Shown: piece after piece, positions 49,603 to 58,027 of the stretch
Layout: the number at the start of each line of letters is the position of its first letter
Position numbering within the stretch: position 1 is the first letter of the stretch
Translations under genes and position numbers: made by a program
Notes under the pieces: model-generated
The model's input: only the letters and a program-made list of their open reading frames with translations
Database searches by the model: none
Told to the model about the DNA's origin: nothing
Assembly (NCBI GenBank): GCA_036555585.1
Contig: DATBLE010000050.1
Coordinates: forward strand, 1 to 64,000
DNA length: 64,000 bases
From: DATBLE01 sp036555585
GTDB lineage: Bacteria; Actinomycetota; Thermoleophilia; Gaiellales; Gaiellaceae
Direction: 5' to 3'

Positions 49603-51966
49603 GTGCGCGACGCCGTCGCCGACGTCTGGGGTGCGCGGACGCCCTTCGCCGCCGAAGGGGCCTGGCCGGAGCGGCACGACGTCCAGCTCGACGTGGACGA
49701 GGCCGAGGTCGAGCAGTGGGTGCCGTCGGCGTGCGTGCTCTGCTCGAACGGCTGCGGTCTCGACATCGCCGTCGCAGACGGCCGGATCGTCGGCGTCCGC
49801 GGGCGGCCGAACGACCGCATCAACCACGGCAGGCTCGGGCCGAAGGGACTGAACGGCTGGCGGGCGAACAACTCGGCGGACCGGCTGACGCGGCCGCTCG
49901 TCCGTCGCGACGGCGAGCTCGCGCCGGCCACGTGGGACGAGGCGATGGAGCTCCTCGTCGATCGGTCCAGGCAAGTGCTCGCGGAGTCGGGCCCGCTCGC
50001 CTTCGGCTTCTACACCTCCGGCCAGCTGTTCGCCGAGGAGTACCACGCGCAGACGCTGATCGCCCGGGCCGGCATCGGCACGCCCCACCTCGACGGCAAC
50101 ACGCGGCTCTGCACCGCCACGTCGGAGTGGGCGCTGATCGAGAGCTTCGGCTCGGACGGGGACCCCGGCTCGTACACGGACATCGACGTCTGCGACACAC
50201 TCTTCCTCGTCGGCCACAACGTCGCCGAAACGCAGACGGTGCTGTGGATGCGCATGCTCGACCGCCTGCACGGACCCGACCGGCCGAAGCTCGTCGTCGT
50301 CGACCCCCGCCCCACGCCGGCGGCTCGAGAGGCAGACGTGCATCTGGCGATTCGCAACGGCACCAACGTGGCGCTCCTCAACGCGATCCAGCACGAGCTG
50401 ATCGTCGACGACCGCGTCGACCACGCCTTCGTCGACGCGAGCACGGTCGGCTTCGACGCCCTGCGCGAGACGGTGCTGGCGTATCCACCGGAGCGCGCGG
50501 CCCAGATCTGCGGCGTCGAGGCGTCTGCGATCCGGGAAGCGGCCGCGCTCGTCGGACGGTCCGAGCGCCTGGTCTCGACCGTCCTCCAGGGTGTCTACCA
50601 GTCGAACCAGGCCACCGCCGCGGCCGTCCAGGTGAACAACGTGAACCTCCTGCGCGGGATGATCGGCAAGCCCGGGGCCGCCGTCTTCCAGATGAACGGC
50701 CAGCCGACCGCGCAGAACACGCGCGAGACCGGCGCCGACGGCGCGCTGCCGGCCTTCCGCAACTACGCGAACGACCGGCACGTCGACGAGCTCGCAGCGC
50801 TCTGGAACGTCGACCCGCTGACCATCCCGCACTGGGCGCCGCCCACCCACGCCATGCAGATCTTCCGCTACGCGGAGGAGGGGTCGATCTCGTTCCTCTG
50901 GATCACCGCCACGAACCCGGCCGTGTCGCTGCCCGAGCTTGCCCGGATCCGCTCGATCCTGGAGCAGGAGCGGCTGTTCGTGGTGGTCAGCGACGCCTTC
51001 CTGACGGAGACGGCCGTGCTCGCCGACGTCGTGCTGCCGACGGCGCTCTGGGGCGAGAAGGCCGGCACGTTCACCAGCGCCGACCGCACCGTGCATCTCT
51101 CCGACCAGGCGGTCGAGCCGCCGGGAGAGGCCCGCTCCGACCTCGACGTGTTCCTCGACTACGCGCGGCGGATGGGCTTCGCAGACCGCGACGGGCAGCC
51201 GCTGCTGAAGTTCTCGACCCCGGAGGAGGCGTTCGCGGACTTCGCGCGCACGACCGCCGGCCGGCCGTGCGACTACACCGGCCTGACCCACGCGAGGCTC
51301 CGCGGCGCGAACGGAATCCAGTGGCCCTGCAACGAGGAGTTCCCCGACGGCTGCGAGCGTCTCTACGCCGACCATCGGTTCGCGACCGCGGCGGACTACT
51401 GCGAGTCGTACGGACACGACCTGAGCTCCGGAGCCGCGAACGAGCAGGACGAGTACCGGGCACACGACCCGGGCGGCCGGGCGTTCCTGAAGGCGGCCGA
51501 CTACCTCCCCGGCGACGAAGAGCCGAGCGACGACTTCCCGCTGCTCTTCACGACCGGTCGGACGGTGTACCACTGGCACACCCGGACGAAGACGGGCCGG
51601 GTGGAGCAGCTGAACGCCGCCGCCCCGGACGTCTGGGTCGAGCTGTCGCCGGCGGACGCGAGCAGGCTCGGCGTCGAGGAAGGAGACCTCGTCCGCGTCG
51701 CGTCGGCCCGCGGGCAGCTGGAAGCGCGAGCACGGGTCAGCGGTATCCGCGAGGGCGTCGTCTTCGTCCCGTTCCACTACGGCTACTGGGACGAGCCGAA
51801 CGGCGACCGGTCGCGCGCGGCCAACGAGCTGACGGCGACGCGCTGGGACCCGATCTCGAAGCAGCCGCTCTTCAAGCTCGCGGCCGTGAGCGTCGAGAAG
51901 CTCGCGGACGCGAACGGCGAGCGGGCGGCGGCTCCCTCGCTCGCGGCTGCGGAGGCGCAGCGGTGA
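49603..51966 (+). CDS. Molybdopterin oxidoreductase, formate dehydrogenase/nitrate reductase alpha-like
   Basis: DMSO-reductase-family enzyme of 787 aa from GTG 49603 (808 aa if TTG 49540 is used). It would hold a 4Fe-4S cluster and bis-MGD cofactor. The first three cluster Cys are in CVLCSNGCG near residue 44; where most relatives have the fourth Cys (NxGxLCxKG) the sequence is NHGRLGPKGLNGW. The putative Mo ligand Cys is in TRLCTATSEWAL. Domain IV ends with GDLVRVASARGQLEARARV. No beta or gamma subunit follows; instead a 169-aa helical protein overlaps its stop. No signal peptide, so it is cytoplasmic. Substrate undetermined. Confidence 0.88.
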   Translation: MRDAVADVWGARTPFAAEGAWPERHDVQLDVDEAEVEQWVPSACVLCSNGCGLDIAVADGRIVGVRGRPNDRINHGRLGPKGLNGWRANNSADRLTRPLVRRDGELAPATWDEAMELLVDRSRQVLAESGPLAFGFYTSGQLFAEEYHAQTLIARAGIGTPHLDGNTRLCTATSEWALIESFGSDGDPGSYTDIDVCDTLFLVGHNVAETQTVLWMRMLDRLHGPDRPKLVVVDPRPTPAAREADVHLAIRNGTNVALLNAIQHELIVDDRVDHAFVDASTVGFDALRETVLAYPPERAAQICGVEASAIREAAALVGRSERLVSTVLQGVYQSNQATAAAVQVNNVNLLRGMIGKPGAAVFQMNGQPTAQNTRETGADGALPAFRNYANDRHVDELAALWNVDPLTIPHWAPPTHAMQIFRYAEEGSISFLWITATNPAVSLPELARIRSILEQERLFVVVSDAFLTETAVLADVVLPTALWGEKAGTFTSADRTVHLSDQAVEPPGEARSDLDVFLDYARRMGFADRDGQPLLKFSTPEEAFADFARTTAGRPCDYTGLTHARLRGANGIQWPCNEEFPDGCERLYADHRFATAADYCESYGHDLSSGAANEQDEYRAHDPGGRAFLKAADYLPGDEEPSDDFPLLFTTGRTVYHWHTRTKTGRVEQLNAAAPDVWVELSPADASRLGVEEGDLVRVASARGQLEARARVSGIREGVVFVPFHYGYWDEPNGDRSRAANELTATRWDPISKQPLFKLAAVSVEKLADANGERAAAPSLAAAEAQR

Positions 51967-52472
51967 ACAAGCTGGTCGCTGCCCTGGACGAGCTCCGGGA
52001 GGCGGAGGAGGAGCTCGCCGACGCGTACGCGAAGACAGGAGACCGCCTGGCGGTCGAGCCCGACGTCTGGCACGCCTGCAAGCGGTTCGCCGAGCAGTGC
52101 CACGCGCACGCCGAGGTCGTCCGCGCGCACGCGGCGCGCCTCGGCGAGGTGCTGCGGCCCGGCGGGGACAGCGCCCCCGGCGAGACACCCGCGGCCTCGC
52201 TGCGCCAGAAGGTCTCGGAGCTGGCCGGCCGCCGGCCCGAGTCCGGCCTCCTGCTTCTCGGCTCCCTGCGGCAGCTCTACGTCCAGGCCCAGGGCGTCTC
52301 CTTCCACTGGCTGGTCGCCGGGCAGATCGCCCAGGCGACGCGCAACCCGGAGCTGCTCGCCGACGTCGACACGCTCCACCGCGAGACGCTCACGCAGATC
52401 AAGTGGCTGAAGACGATGGCGAAGGAGGCTTCGCCCCAGGCGCTGGTCGCGGGAATCCCGCTCGGCTCGTAG
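51963..52472 (+). CDS. Helical partner protein of the molybdopterin oxidoreductase, 169 aa
   Basis: Not recognised as a named family. All-helical, ferritin- or hemerythrin-like in pattern: helices at about 3-25 (LDELREAEEELADAYAKTGD), 30-60 with WHACKRFAEQCHAHAEVVRA, 105-125 and 130-155 (LADVDTLHRETLTQIKWLK). Several His and Glu residues could bind metal. GTG 51963 overlaps the oxidoreductase stop by 4 bases, so the two are translated together and probably work together. Confidence 0.7.
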   Translation: MNKLVAALDELREAEEELADAYAKTGDRLAVEPDVWHACKRFAEQCHAHAEVVRAHAARLGEVLRPGGDSAPGETPAASLRQKVSELAGRRPESGLLLLGSLRQLYVQAQGVSFHWLVAGQIAQATRNPELLADVDTLHRETLTQIKWLKTMAKEASPQALVAGIPLGS

Positions 52473-52481
52473 AGCAGAGGT

Positions 52482-53222
52482 TCACGACAGCACTGCGGCG
52501 GCGTTTGCCTCGGCACGTGCCTGCTCTGCTCGGCGGCGCGCCTCGACGGCAACGGCCTCCGCCTTCTCCGCCTCGCGCTCGGCGGCCCTGGCCGCCCGCT
52601 CCAGCTCCCGCGCCCTCTGCCGGAGCTCCTGGCGCCGCTGCTGCTCCTCTTCCCGCTCGCGCCGCCGCTCGGCGGCCGAGGGCGCCGGGCTCCGGGCCCT
52701 GCGCGGCGTGGGCCCGGCCGGGACCCCGGTCAGCCCGCCGAATCCGGAGGGGTCGAGCTCGGCCGTCAGCCTGCCGGTCTCGAGCAGCGGCCGGCCGTCG
52801 TCGCTGACGGCGGCCGCCCGCAGCGTCGCCGCCACGCGCTCGAGCGTGGCCGCCGACACCGGGCGGCCCGCATCTGCGAGGACCCGTTCGGCCCGCGCCG
52901 TGAGCTCGCGGACCGCCTCGCGCTCCTGCGCCGTCGCCTCGCGCAGCGCGTCGCCCGCCTCCTCGCCGCGCAGCAGCCTGCTCTGGGCTGCTCGCAATGC
53001 CTCACCCGCGTCGAGCAGCGCGCCGACGCGGTCGCGCTCGGTCCGGGCCAGCCGGTCGATCGCCCAGACGGCGACGGTCGGCTTCGGCAGCGCCTGGATC
53101 GCCTCCGCCGCCTCGGTGTCGCCCGCCCGCTTCAGCTCGCGAGCGAGCTCGTTGCGCGCGGCCGTGAACTCGTCGAGCGGCAGCGCGAGCAGGCGGTCGA
53201 TCTGCTCCTCGACGGCGGCCAC
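52482..53222 (-). CDS. Coiled-coil hypothetical protein, 246 aa
   Basis: Unknown. Residues 1-165 are helical (IDRLLALPLDEFTAARNEL, PKPTVAVWAIDRLARTERD); residues 190-245 form a strongly charged Arg/Glu/Ala coiled coil (ERRREREEEQQRRQELRQRA). Similar coiled-coil proteins are frequent in actinobacteria. GTG 53222 is chosen; it starts 11 bases after the epimerase stop, in the same direction. Confidence 0.65.
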   Translation of the reverse strand: MAAVEEQIDRLLALPLDEFTAARNELARELKRAGDTEAAEAIQALPKPTVAVWAIDRLARTERDRVGALLDAGEALRAAQSRLLRGEEAGDALREATAQEREAVRELTARAERVLADAGRPVSAATLERVAATLRAAAVSDDGRPLLETGRLTAELDPSGFGGLTGVPAGPTPRRARSPAPSAAERRREREEEQQRRQELRQRARELERAARAAEREAEKAEAVAVEARRRAEQARAEANAAAVLS

Positions 53223-53233
53223 GGAAACAAGGT

Positions 53234-54283
53234 CTAGCTGGACCCGCCGACGCGCGTGACCAGCTCCCGCACGCGCAGCGGGCCGGTCGTCGCCGGGTCG
53301 AGCGGCGGGGTGTCGGCGCCGCTGCCCTCGCTCATCCCCTGGAGCAGCTCCCGCAGGGCCTCGTCGGCGCCGAAGCGCGGCTCCCAGCCGAGCTCCGTCC
53401 GCGCCCGCCTCACGTCCATCAACGGCACCGACAGCCCGAGGTCCAGCCAGCCGGGCGGGGTCGGCTGGAGGCGGAGGCGCCAGGTGGCGGCCGCCAACGC
53501 CCGGGCAACGCCCGCGCCGAGCGGCACGACCCGCGCTCCCAGGATCCGCGCCAGCGTCGGCGGGTCGAGCACGGGCTCGGCGGCGACGTTGAAGGCGCCG
53601 CGGGCCTCGCCGACGGTCGCCAGGCGGTACGCGAGGCCGACGTCGCGCGAATGGACCGCCTGGAAGCGCAGGCCGGGGATGCCCGGCACGACCGGGATTC
53701 TCCCCGGCTTGACCAGCGGGCTGGGCAGGAACGGCCCGGCGAAGAGGCGGCGGATGCCGGTCGCCGCCTCCCGCTTGAAGATCAGCCCCGGCCGCAGACG
53801 GACGACCCGCCGGTCCGGCAGCTCGCGCTCGAAACGGTCGAGCCGCCGCTCGACCTCGGCCTTGTGCCGGCCGTAGAAGCTGGTCGGCGTGCCCTCGGCC
53901 GGCCAGCTCTCGTCGACCAGCCGGTCCTTGGGCCCCGGCGAGTAGGCCCCGACCGACGAGCCGTACACGAGCGCGGGCACGCCCGCCTCGGCCACGGCCC
54001 GGAAGACCCGCTCGCTGCCGAGGACGTTGATCCGCTCCAGCTCGGCGAGGTTCCGAGACGGCTGGATCGCCCAGGCGAGGTGGACGACGGCGTCCGCACC
54101 GCGGAAGAGCGGCACGAGGTCGCTCTTCGTGATGTCGGCGGCCGCCCACTCGGTCTTCGCGACCTCGAGCGCCGGCAGGCGGCGCGCGACGCCGAGCACA
54201 GAGTCGACCGCAGGCTCCGCCGCCAGCTCGTCGAGCACGCTGGTGCCGACGTTGCCGGTCGCTCCGACGACGACGACGCGCAC
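53234..54283 (-). CDS. NAD-dependent epimerase/dehydratase (SDR extended)
   Basis: 349-aa extended short-chain dehydrogenase. NAD-binding GATGNVGTS at residues 7-15, catalytic Ser/Tyr/Lys with YGSSVGAYSP near 106 and the YGRHK YxxxK motif near 138. The C-terminal half (PPTLARILGARVVPLGAG) is the variable substrate domain. Substrate unknown. It ends an operon with the Zn-dehydrogenase and the manganese catalase (10-base gap), so a stress- or aldehyde-related role is possible. Confidence 0.85.
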   Translation of the reverse strand: MRVVVVGATGNVGTSVLDELAAEPAVDSVLGVARRLPALEVAKTEWAAADITKSDLVPLFRGADAVVHLAWAIQPSRNLAELERINVLGSERVFRAVAEAGVPALVYGSSVGAYSPGPKDRLVDESWPAEGTPTSFYGRHKAEVERRLDRFERELPDRRVVRLRPGLIFKREAATGIRRLFAGPFLPSPLVKPGRIPVVPGIPGLRFQAVHSRDVGLAYRLATVGEARGAFNVAAEPVLDPPTLARILGARVVPLGAGVARALAAATWRLRLQPTPPGWLDLGLSVPLMDVRRARTELGWEPRFGADEALRELLQGMSEGSGADTPPLDPATTGPLRVRELVTRVGGSS

Positions 54284-54293
54284 CGTCCGACCT

Positions 54294-55478
54294 CTACGGC
54301 CGGAGGACGACCTTGATCGCGCCGTCCTCCTTGTTCTTGAAGATCTCGTAGCCGTGCGGCGCTTCCTCGAGCGGCAGGCGGTGCGTGCAGAGGTCTTCGA
54401 CGCCGAGCGGGTCGCGATCGTCGAGCACGAGCGGCAGCAGGTCGTCCGTCCAGCGCTTGACGTGCGCCTGCCCCATCGCCAGCTTCACGCCCTTGTCGAA
54501 GAGCTGGAGCATGTTCAGGGGATCGGCGGTGCCGCCGTAGACGCCGATGATCGAGATCGTCCCGCCGCGGCAGACGGTCTCGATGCTCAGCCGGAGGGCC
54601 TGGAGCCGGTCGACCCCGGCCCGCTCCATCACCGCCTGCGCCGCCCGGTCGGGCAGCATGCCCACGAGGCGCTGCGTCAGCTCGATGCCCCTGTTGCCGT
54701 GGGCCTCCATGCCGACGGCGTCGATCACCGAGTCGGTGCCGCGGCCGTCCGTCAGCTCGCGCACGGTCTCCGCGACGTCGTCGTGCTCCTCGAGGTCCAG
54801 CACCTCGACGCCGTGGCGGCGCGCCATCTCCAGCCGCTCGGGAACGAGGTCGACGACGATCACGCGGGCGCCGCGCTGGGCGGCGATCCGGGCGGACATC
54901 TGGCCGATCGGGCCGAGCCCGAACACGGTCACGCTACCCCCGGCAGGAATGTCCGCGTACTCGACCGCCTGCCAGGCGGTGGGCAGCACGTCGGACAGGT
55001 AGAGGAAGCGCTCGTCGGGCGGCCCCTCCGGCACCTTGATCGGCCCGAAGTGGGCCATCGGGACGCGCAGGTACTCGGCCTGGCCGCCGGGCACCTGCCC
55101 GTACAGCTTGGTGTAGCCGAACAGCGACGCCCCGGTCCCGTGCTCGCAGTTCTGCGTCGTCTCGCACTGGGCGAAGCGCCGGTGCGCGCACATCCAGCAC
55201 TCGCCGCAGGAGATGTTGAAGGGGATCACGACCCGGTCGCCCGGGCCCAGATGGGCGGCCGCCTCGGAGCCCACCTCCTCGACGATCCCCATCGGCTCGT
55301 GGCCGAGGATGTCGCCCTCGTCGAGGTAGGGCCCCATGACGTTCAGCAGGTGCAGGTCCGAGCCGCAGATCGCCGTCGAGGTGATGCGGACGATCGCATC
55401 CGTCGGCTGCTCGATCGTCGGATCCGGGACGTCGTCGACGCGGACGTCGCCGGTGCCGTGCCACGTGACGGCCTTCAC
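54294..55478 (-). CDS. Zinc-dependent alcohol/formaldehyde dehydrogenase-like
   Basis: MDR-family dehydrogenase, 394 aa, of the glutathione-independent formaldehyde dehydrogenase-like type. Catalytic zinc: Cys in STAICGSDLHLL near residue 38 and the GHEP pair near 60; structural zinc: CGECWMCAHRRFAQCE near 91. The NAD fold has VFGLGPIGQMSARIAA near 181. GTG 55478 overlaps the catalase stop by 4 bases. The gene set here (catalase, dehydrogenase, epimerase) fits detoxification of peroxide and aldehydes, an inference from context. Confidence 0.9.
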   Translation of the reverse strand: MKAVTWHGTGDVRVDDVPDPTIEQPTDAIVRITSTAICGSDLHLLNVMGPYLDEGDILGHEPMGIVEEVGSEAAAHLGPGDRVVIPFNISCGECWMCAHRRFAQCETTQNCEHGTGASLFGYTKLYGQVPGGQAEYLRVPMAHFGPIKVPEGPPDERFLYLSDVLPTAWQAVEYADIPAGGSVTVFGLGPIGQMSARIAAQRGARVIVVDLVPERLEMARRHGVEVLDLEEHDDVAETVRELTDGRGTDSVIDAVGMEAHGNRGIELTQRLVGMLPDRAAQAVMERAGVDRLQALRLSIETVCRGGTISIIGVYGGTADPLNMLQLFDKGVKLAMGQAHVKRWTDDLLPLVLDDRDPLGVEDLCTHRLPLEEAPHGYEIFKNKEDGAIKVVLRP

Positions 55479-56470
55479 GACGCCGCCTTCGCCTTCTTTC
55501 GGCTCCCGCCGCCGTTCGCGACCTCGCCGGTGGGCTCGTCGGGCAGGCCGGCCTGCTTGCGGAGCTTCCTGGCGATCTCCTCGATCTCCTCGGGGGCGTA
55601 GTCCGGCGCGAACACGGCCGGCTGCGGCGGCAGGTCGTTGGCGGGCACGCCCTCCGGCGGCTCGTCGACCACGACCAGCTCCTCCCCGGTCTCCGGGCTC
55701 GGGCCGTTGAACACGGCGGCGAGCTCGAGGTAGTCCTTCGGCGAGTAGCGGTAGAGCCGGAGGTGGTCGCCGCGCTCGATGTGCGGCTTGCACTCCGGGA
55801 TCTTGTCCGTCGGGATCCGCGGCGACGGGAAGAGCTTCGCGAGGTCGGCCCCGGTCAGGTGCTCGACGGCCCGCGCGTAGGCGATCTGGTGCACGCCTCC
55901 CCGCACGAGCAGGTAGCCGGTCAGCGCACGCGCGGCCGGATGGTCGACCATCTCGTACACCTTCAGCTTGTTGTTGCGGGCGCCCGTCTCCAGGAAGAAG
56001 TTGTGCGTCAGGTCCTCGACGAGGTCGCCCGATGAGAAGACGTAGTCGCCGTTCCACGGCCGGCCCTGCGAGTTCTGCGGAAGGGCGCCCTGTCCGCCGG
56101 CGACGAAGTGGTGCGGGTTCCCGATGCCCTTGACGTCCCCGAGCGGCGTCCCCGGGCCGCGGCCGTTGCCCCCGTTCGTCGCCGGCGTCGCGCCCGTGAG
56201 CGGCGTCGCGCCCGTGAGCATGGTGTTGATCGTCGCCGCCACGAGCTCGATGTGCCCGAACTCCTCGGCCGCGATGTTGGCGATCAGGTCGTAGAAGGGC
56301 CGCGCCCCCTGCCGGTCGCGGAAGTTGAACGACTGGTAGGTGTAGTTCATCAGCGTGGACATCTCGCCGAACCGTCCTCCCATCAGCTCCTGCACGGCGG
56401 CGGCGCCTGCGGGGTCGGGGTCGGACGGCGGCGGCAGCTCGGTCAGCAGACGGTCGACGCGCAGGAACAC
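55475..56470 (-). CDS. Manganese catalase
   Basis: Non-heme catalase of 331 aa. Di-manganese ligands appear as E36 (FGEMST), E70 and H73 (AAEEFGHIEL), plus a later Glu in FFLETGARNNKLKVYE and His in GGVHQIAYARA. VFLRVDRLLTELP is the family N-terminus; GTG 56470 has a clear GAGGAGG ribosome-binding site 6 bases ahead. The TGATPLTGATP segment near residue 88 is encoded by a tandem 18-base repeat (about 56181-56218). The C-terminal 80 residues are long and end in a Lys/Ala tail. It detoxifies hydrogen peroxide without heme. Confidence 0.93.
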   Translation of the reverse strand: MFLRVDRLLTELPPPSDPDPAGAAAVQELMGGRFGEMSTLMNYTYQSFNFRDRQGARPFYDLIANIAAEEFGHIELVAATINTMLTGATPLTGATPATNGGNGRGPGTPLGDVKGIGNPHHFVAGGQGALPQNSQGRPWNGDYVFSSGDLVEDLTHNFFLETGARNNKLKVYEMVDHPAARALTGYLLVRGGVHQIAYARAVEHLTGADLAKLFPSPRIPTDKIPECKPHIERGDHLRLYRYSPKDYLELAAVFNGPSPETGEELVVVDEPPEGVPANDLPPQPAVFAPDYAPEEIEEIARKLRKQAGLPDEPTGEVANGGGSRKKAKAAS

Positions 56471-56556
56471 CGGAAACCTCCTCGGGCGGGTTGCAGTCGC
56501 AACCCGGTTCCCGGGCCGGCAGCGTCGAAACCGGTCGGAGCGAGTAGGCGGTTCCC

Positions 56557-57033
56557 TCAGCCGGCGGCAGGGGCGGGCGATCCGCCGAGCTCCGGCGCCT
56601 CGCCGGCGACCTCCGGCCCGGAGCCTCCCGCCTCGTAGGCCGTCCGGGCCTCCGCCTCGGCCAGGTAGGCGTCGGCACGCCAGAGCAACCCGTCCCGGAA
56701 CCGGTCCACCCACCACACCGCCGAATGCGCCACGCCGCCCTGCTCCACCGCGTACCGCGCCTGGCCGAAGACGAGGACCGTGTTTTCGTCGAGCAGCTCC
56801 GTGCGCTCGACCGTCGCGCTGTAGAGCTCCGCCGCGCGACCTTCCTCCAGCGCCTCCATGATCGTCCGCTTCCCGCGGAGCGGGCGGCGATGGGCGACCA
56901 GCAGCCGCATCTCGGCGTCCTCGTGGATCAGCTGCGCGACCTGCTCGGGCGGGTCGTCGAGCTGGTGCTCGTGGAAGCGGCGCGCGGCCACCTCGATCCG
57001 GGACGGGTCCAGCGCTTCACGGAAGGTCACCAT
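56557..57033 (-). CDS. SnoaL/NTF2-like protein, 158 aa
   Basis: Cone-shaped SnoaL_2/NTF2 fold: VAARRFHEHQLDDPPEQVAQ near residue 15, EDAEMRLLVAHRRPLRGKRT near 38 and AVWWVDRFRDGLLWRADAYL near 104, followed by a Gly/Pro-rich tail of about 30 residues. Such proteins are isomerases, polyketide cyclases or binding modules; the exact role is unknown. Start ATG 57033. Upstream is the gene-poor patch. Confidence 0.7.
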   Translation of the reverse strand: MVTFREALDPSRIEVAARRFHEHQLDDPPEQVAQLIHEDAEMRLLVAHRRPLRGKRTIMEALEEGRAAELYSATVERTELLDENTVLVFGQARYAVEQGGVAHSAVWWVDRFRDGLLWRADAYLAEAEARTAYEAGGSGPEVAGEAPELGGSPAPAAG

Positions 57034-57578
57034 CTGTTCGCGCTCACGACGCCGGGAGCGTAGACGAGACGACTACGGACATGACGTGCGGTCCGTTCTC
57101 CCGTTGCCTCCCCCGACACCCGGCGGCAGCTGCCGTGCCGGTTCGGGATACTCGGAGCAGGCGGGTACTCCCCCGGCCGTCTGGTTGGCTCTACCTCTCC
57201 ACGCCAGGCGGCTCGTTCCGACGGGCGTACCCGCCTGCTTTGTTCTTCTCTTCGTGTCAGATTCGAAAACGGTTTGCGCGCTCGGCCGCGCACTCGCCGC
57301 CGCCGCCGGCCAGGATCTCGAGCGGCCCGGTTGAATGCTTTTCGCGTCTCAGGGGGATGCCGAGCCCGAGCGGGCGACGGCACGGCCGGAGGATGTCGTG
57401 GAGCACTACAGCAGTAGCCCCGCCCGTCCGGGTCGGCACGAGGTGAGGGCGGGTTTCTCGTCTCGCGTGCGGCCGGGTAGCGGGGGAGGTCAACTACCCG
57501 GAGACGGGGGAGGTACCCGCCCCCGCGGGAGTATCTCGCACTGCGACGCTTCCCGTACTCCGAGGTGCCGCCGGGGAG
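57034..57578. other. 545-base gene-poor region with repeated GGGGGAGGT/GTACCCGCC motifs
   Basis: No convincing gene. Direct repeats CGGGGGAGGT at 57481-57490 and 57505-57514, the first inside an 8-bp hairpin CCGGGTAG (57473-57480)/CTACCCGG (57494-57501). A related inverted copy is at 57160-57178 (GGCGGGTACTCCCCCGGCC), and GTACCCGCC recurs at 57227-57235 and 57513-57521. GC is lower than in the flanks. It may hold operators or be a decayed insertion. Confidence 0.5.
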
Positions 57579-57854
57579 CTATTCGGATCGCTGCAGCTCG
57601 AACCGGCCGAACTCGTGACCGCGAAACGTGGCGCGCCCGAGAAAGATCTCGCCGGCCGGCTCGACGAGGTCGACGAACCCGGTCAGCGGCCTCCGGTAGC
57701 GCAGGGCGTTGCCGTCGACGTCGAACGGGAAGCCGGGTAGCGGCCCGAGCCGGGTCTCGCCCCGCCCGCCCGCGATCCGCTTGCGGACGCCGACCATCGG
57801 CGGAAGCCACCCCGCCGTCCGCCGCACCTTCCAGGTCCCGTCGAGAGCCGTCAC
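57579..57854 (-). CDS. Small hypothetical protein, 91 aa
   Basis: Unknown compact protein, beta-rich and lipocalin-like in feel: LDGTWKVRRTAGWLPP at the start, then GKxIAGGxGETRLGPLPG-type strands, and LGRATFRGHEFGRFELQR at the end. GTG 57854 lies 9 bases before the tRNA-Pro 3' end on the same strand, so it may be read from the tRNA transcript. Composition fits coding better than the region beyond it. Confidence 0.6.
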   Translation of the reverse strand: MTALDGTWKVRRTAGWLPPMVGVRKRIAGGRGETRLGPLPGFPFDVDGNALRYRRPLTGFVDLVEPAGEIFLGRATFRGHEFGRFELQRSE

Positions 57855-57863
57855 GGTGTCCGA

Positions 57864-57938
57864 TCGGGGCGCCCGGATTTGAACCGGGGACCTCTTGTCC
57901 CCCAGACAAGCGCGCTAACCAGGCTGCGCCACGCCCCG
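57864..57938 (-). tRNA. tRNA-Pro (anticodon GGG)
   Basis: 75-nt cloverleaf on the minus strand: acceptor CGGGGCG/CGCCCCG with discriminator A, D arm GCGC...GCGC with the AGCCTGGTTA loop, anticodon stem CTTGT/ACAAG with loop CTGGGGG (anticodon GGG), T arm CCCGG-TTCAAAT-CCGGG. No CCA is encoded. The gene for prolyl-tRNA synthetase is 2 kb away. Confidence 0.93.
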
Positions 57939-58027
57939 CTGCGGCAAACCGTATCGGAGATCCGGTCGTACTGGACGCAACCGCAGGCCCGTTCCTAGAC
58001 TCTGCAAACCGAGAAACGGAGGTGGAC

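Noticed and set aside
56181..56218. Tandem 18-base repeat in the manganese catalase gene
   Set aside because: It encodes an in-frame TGATP duplication in a loop; noted in the gene entry but not a separate element.
57081..57446. Open frame of 121 residues in the gene-poor patch
   Set aside because: Arg/Pro/Ser-rich with no ribosome-binding site and no fold-like pattern; more likely chance.
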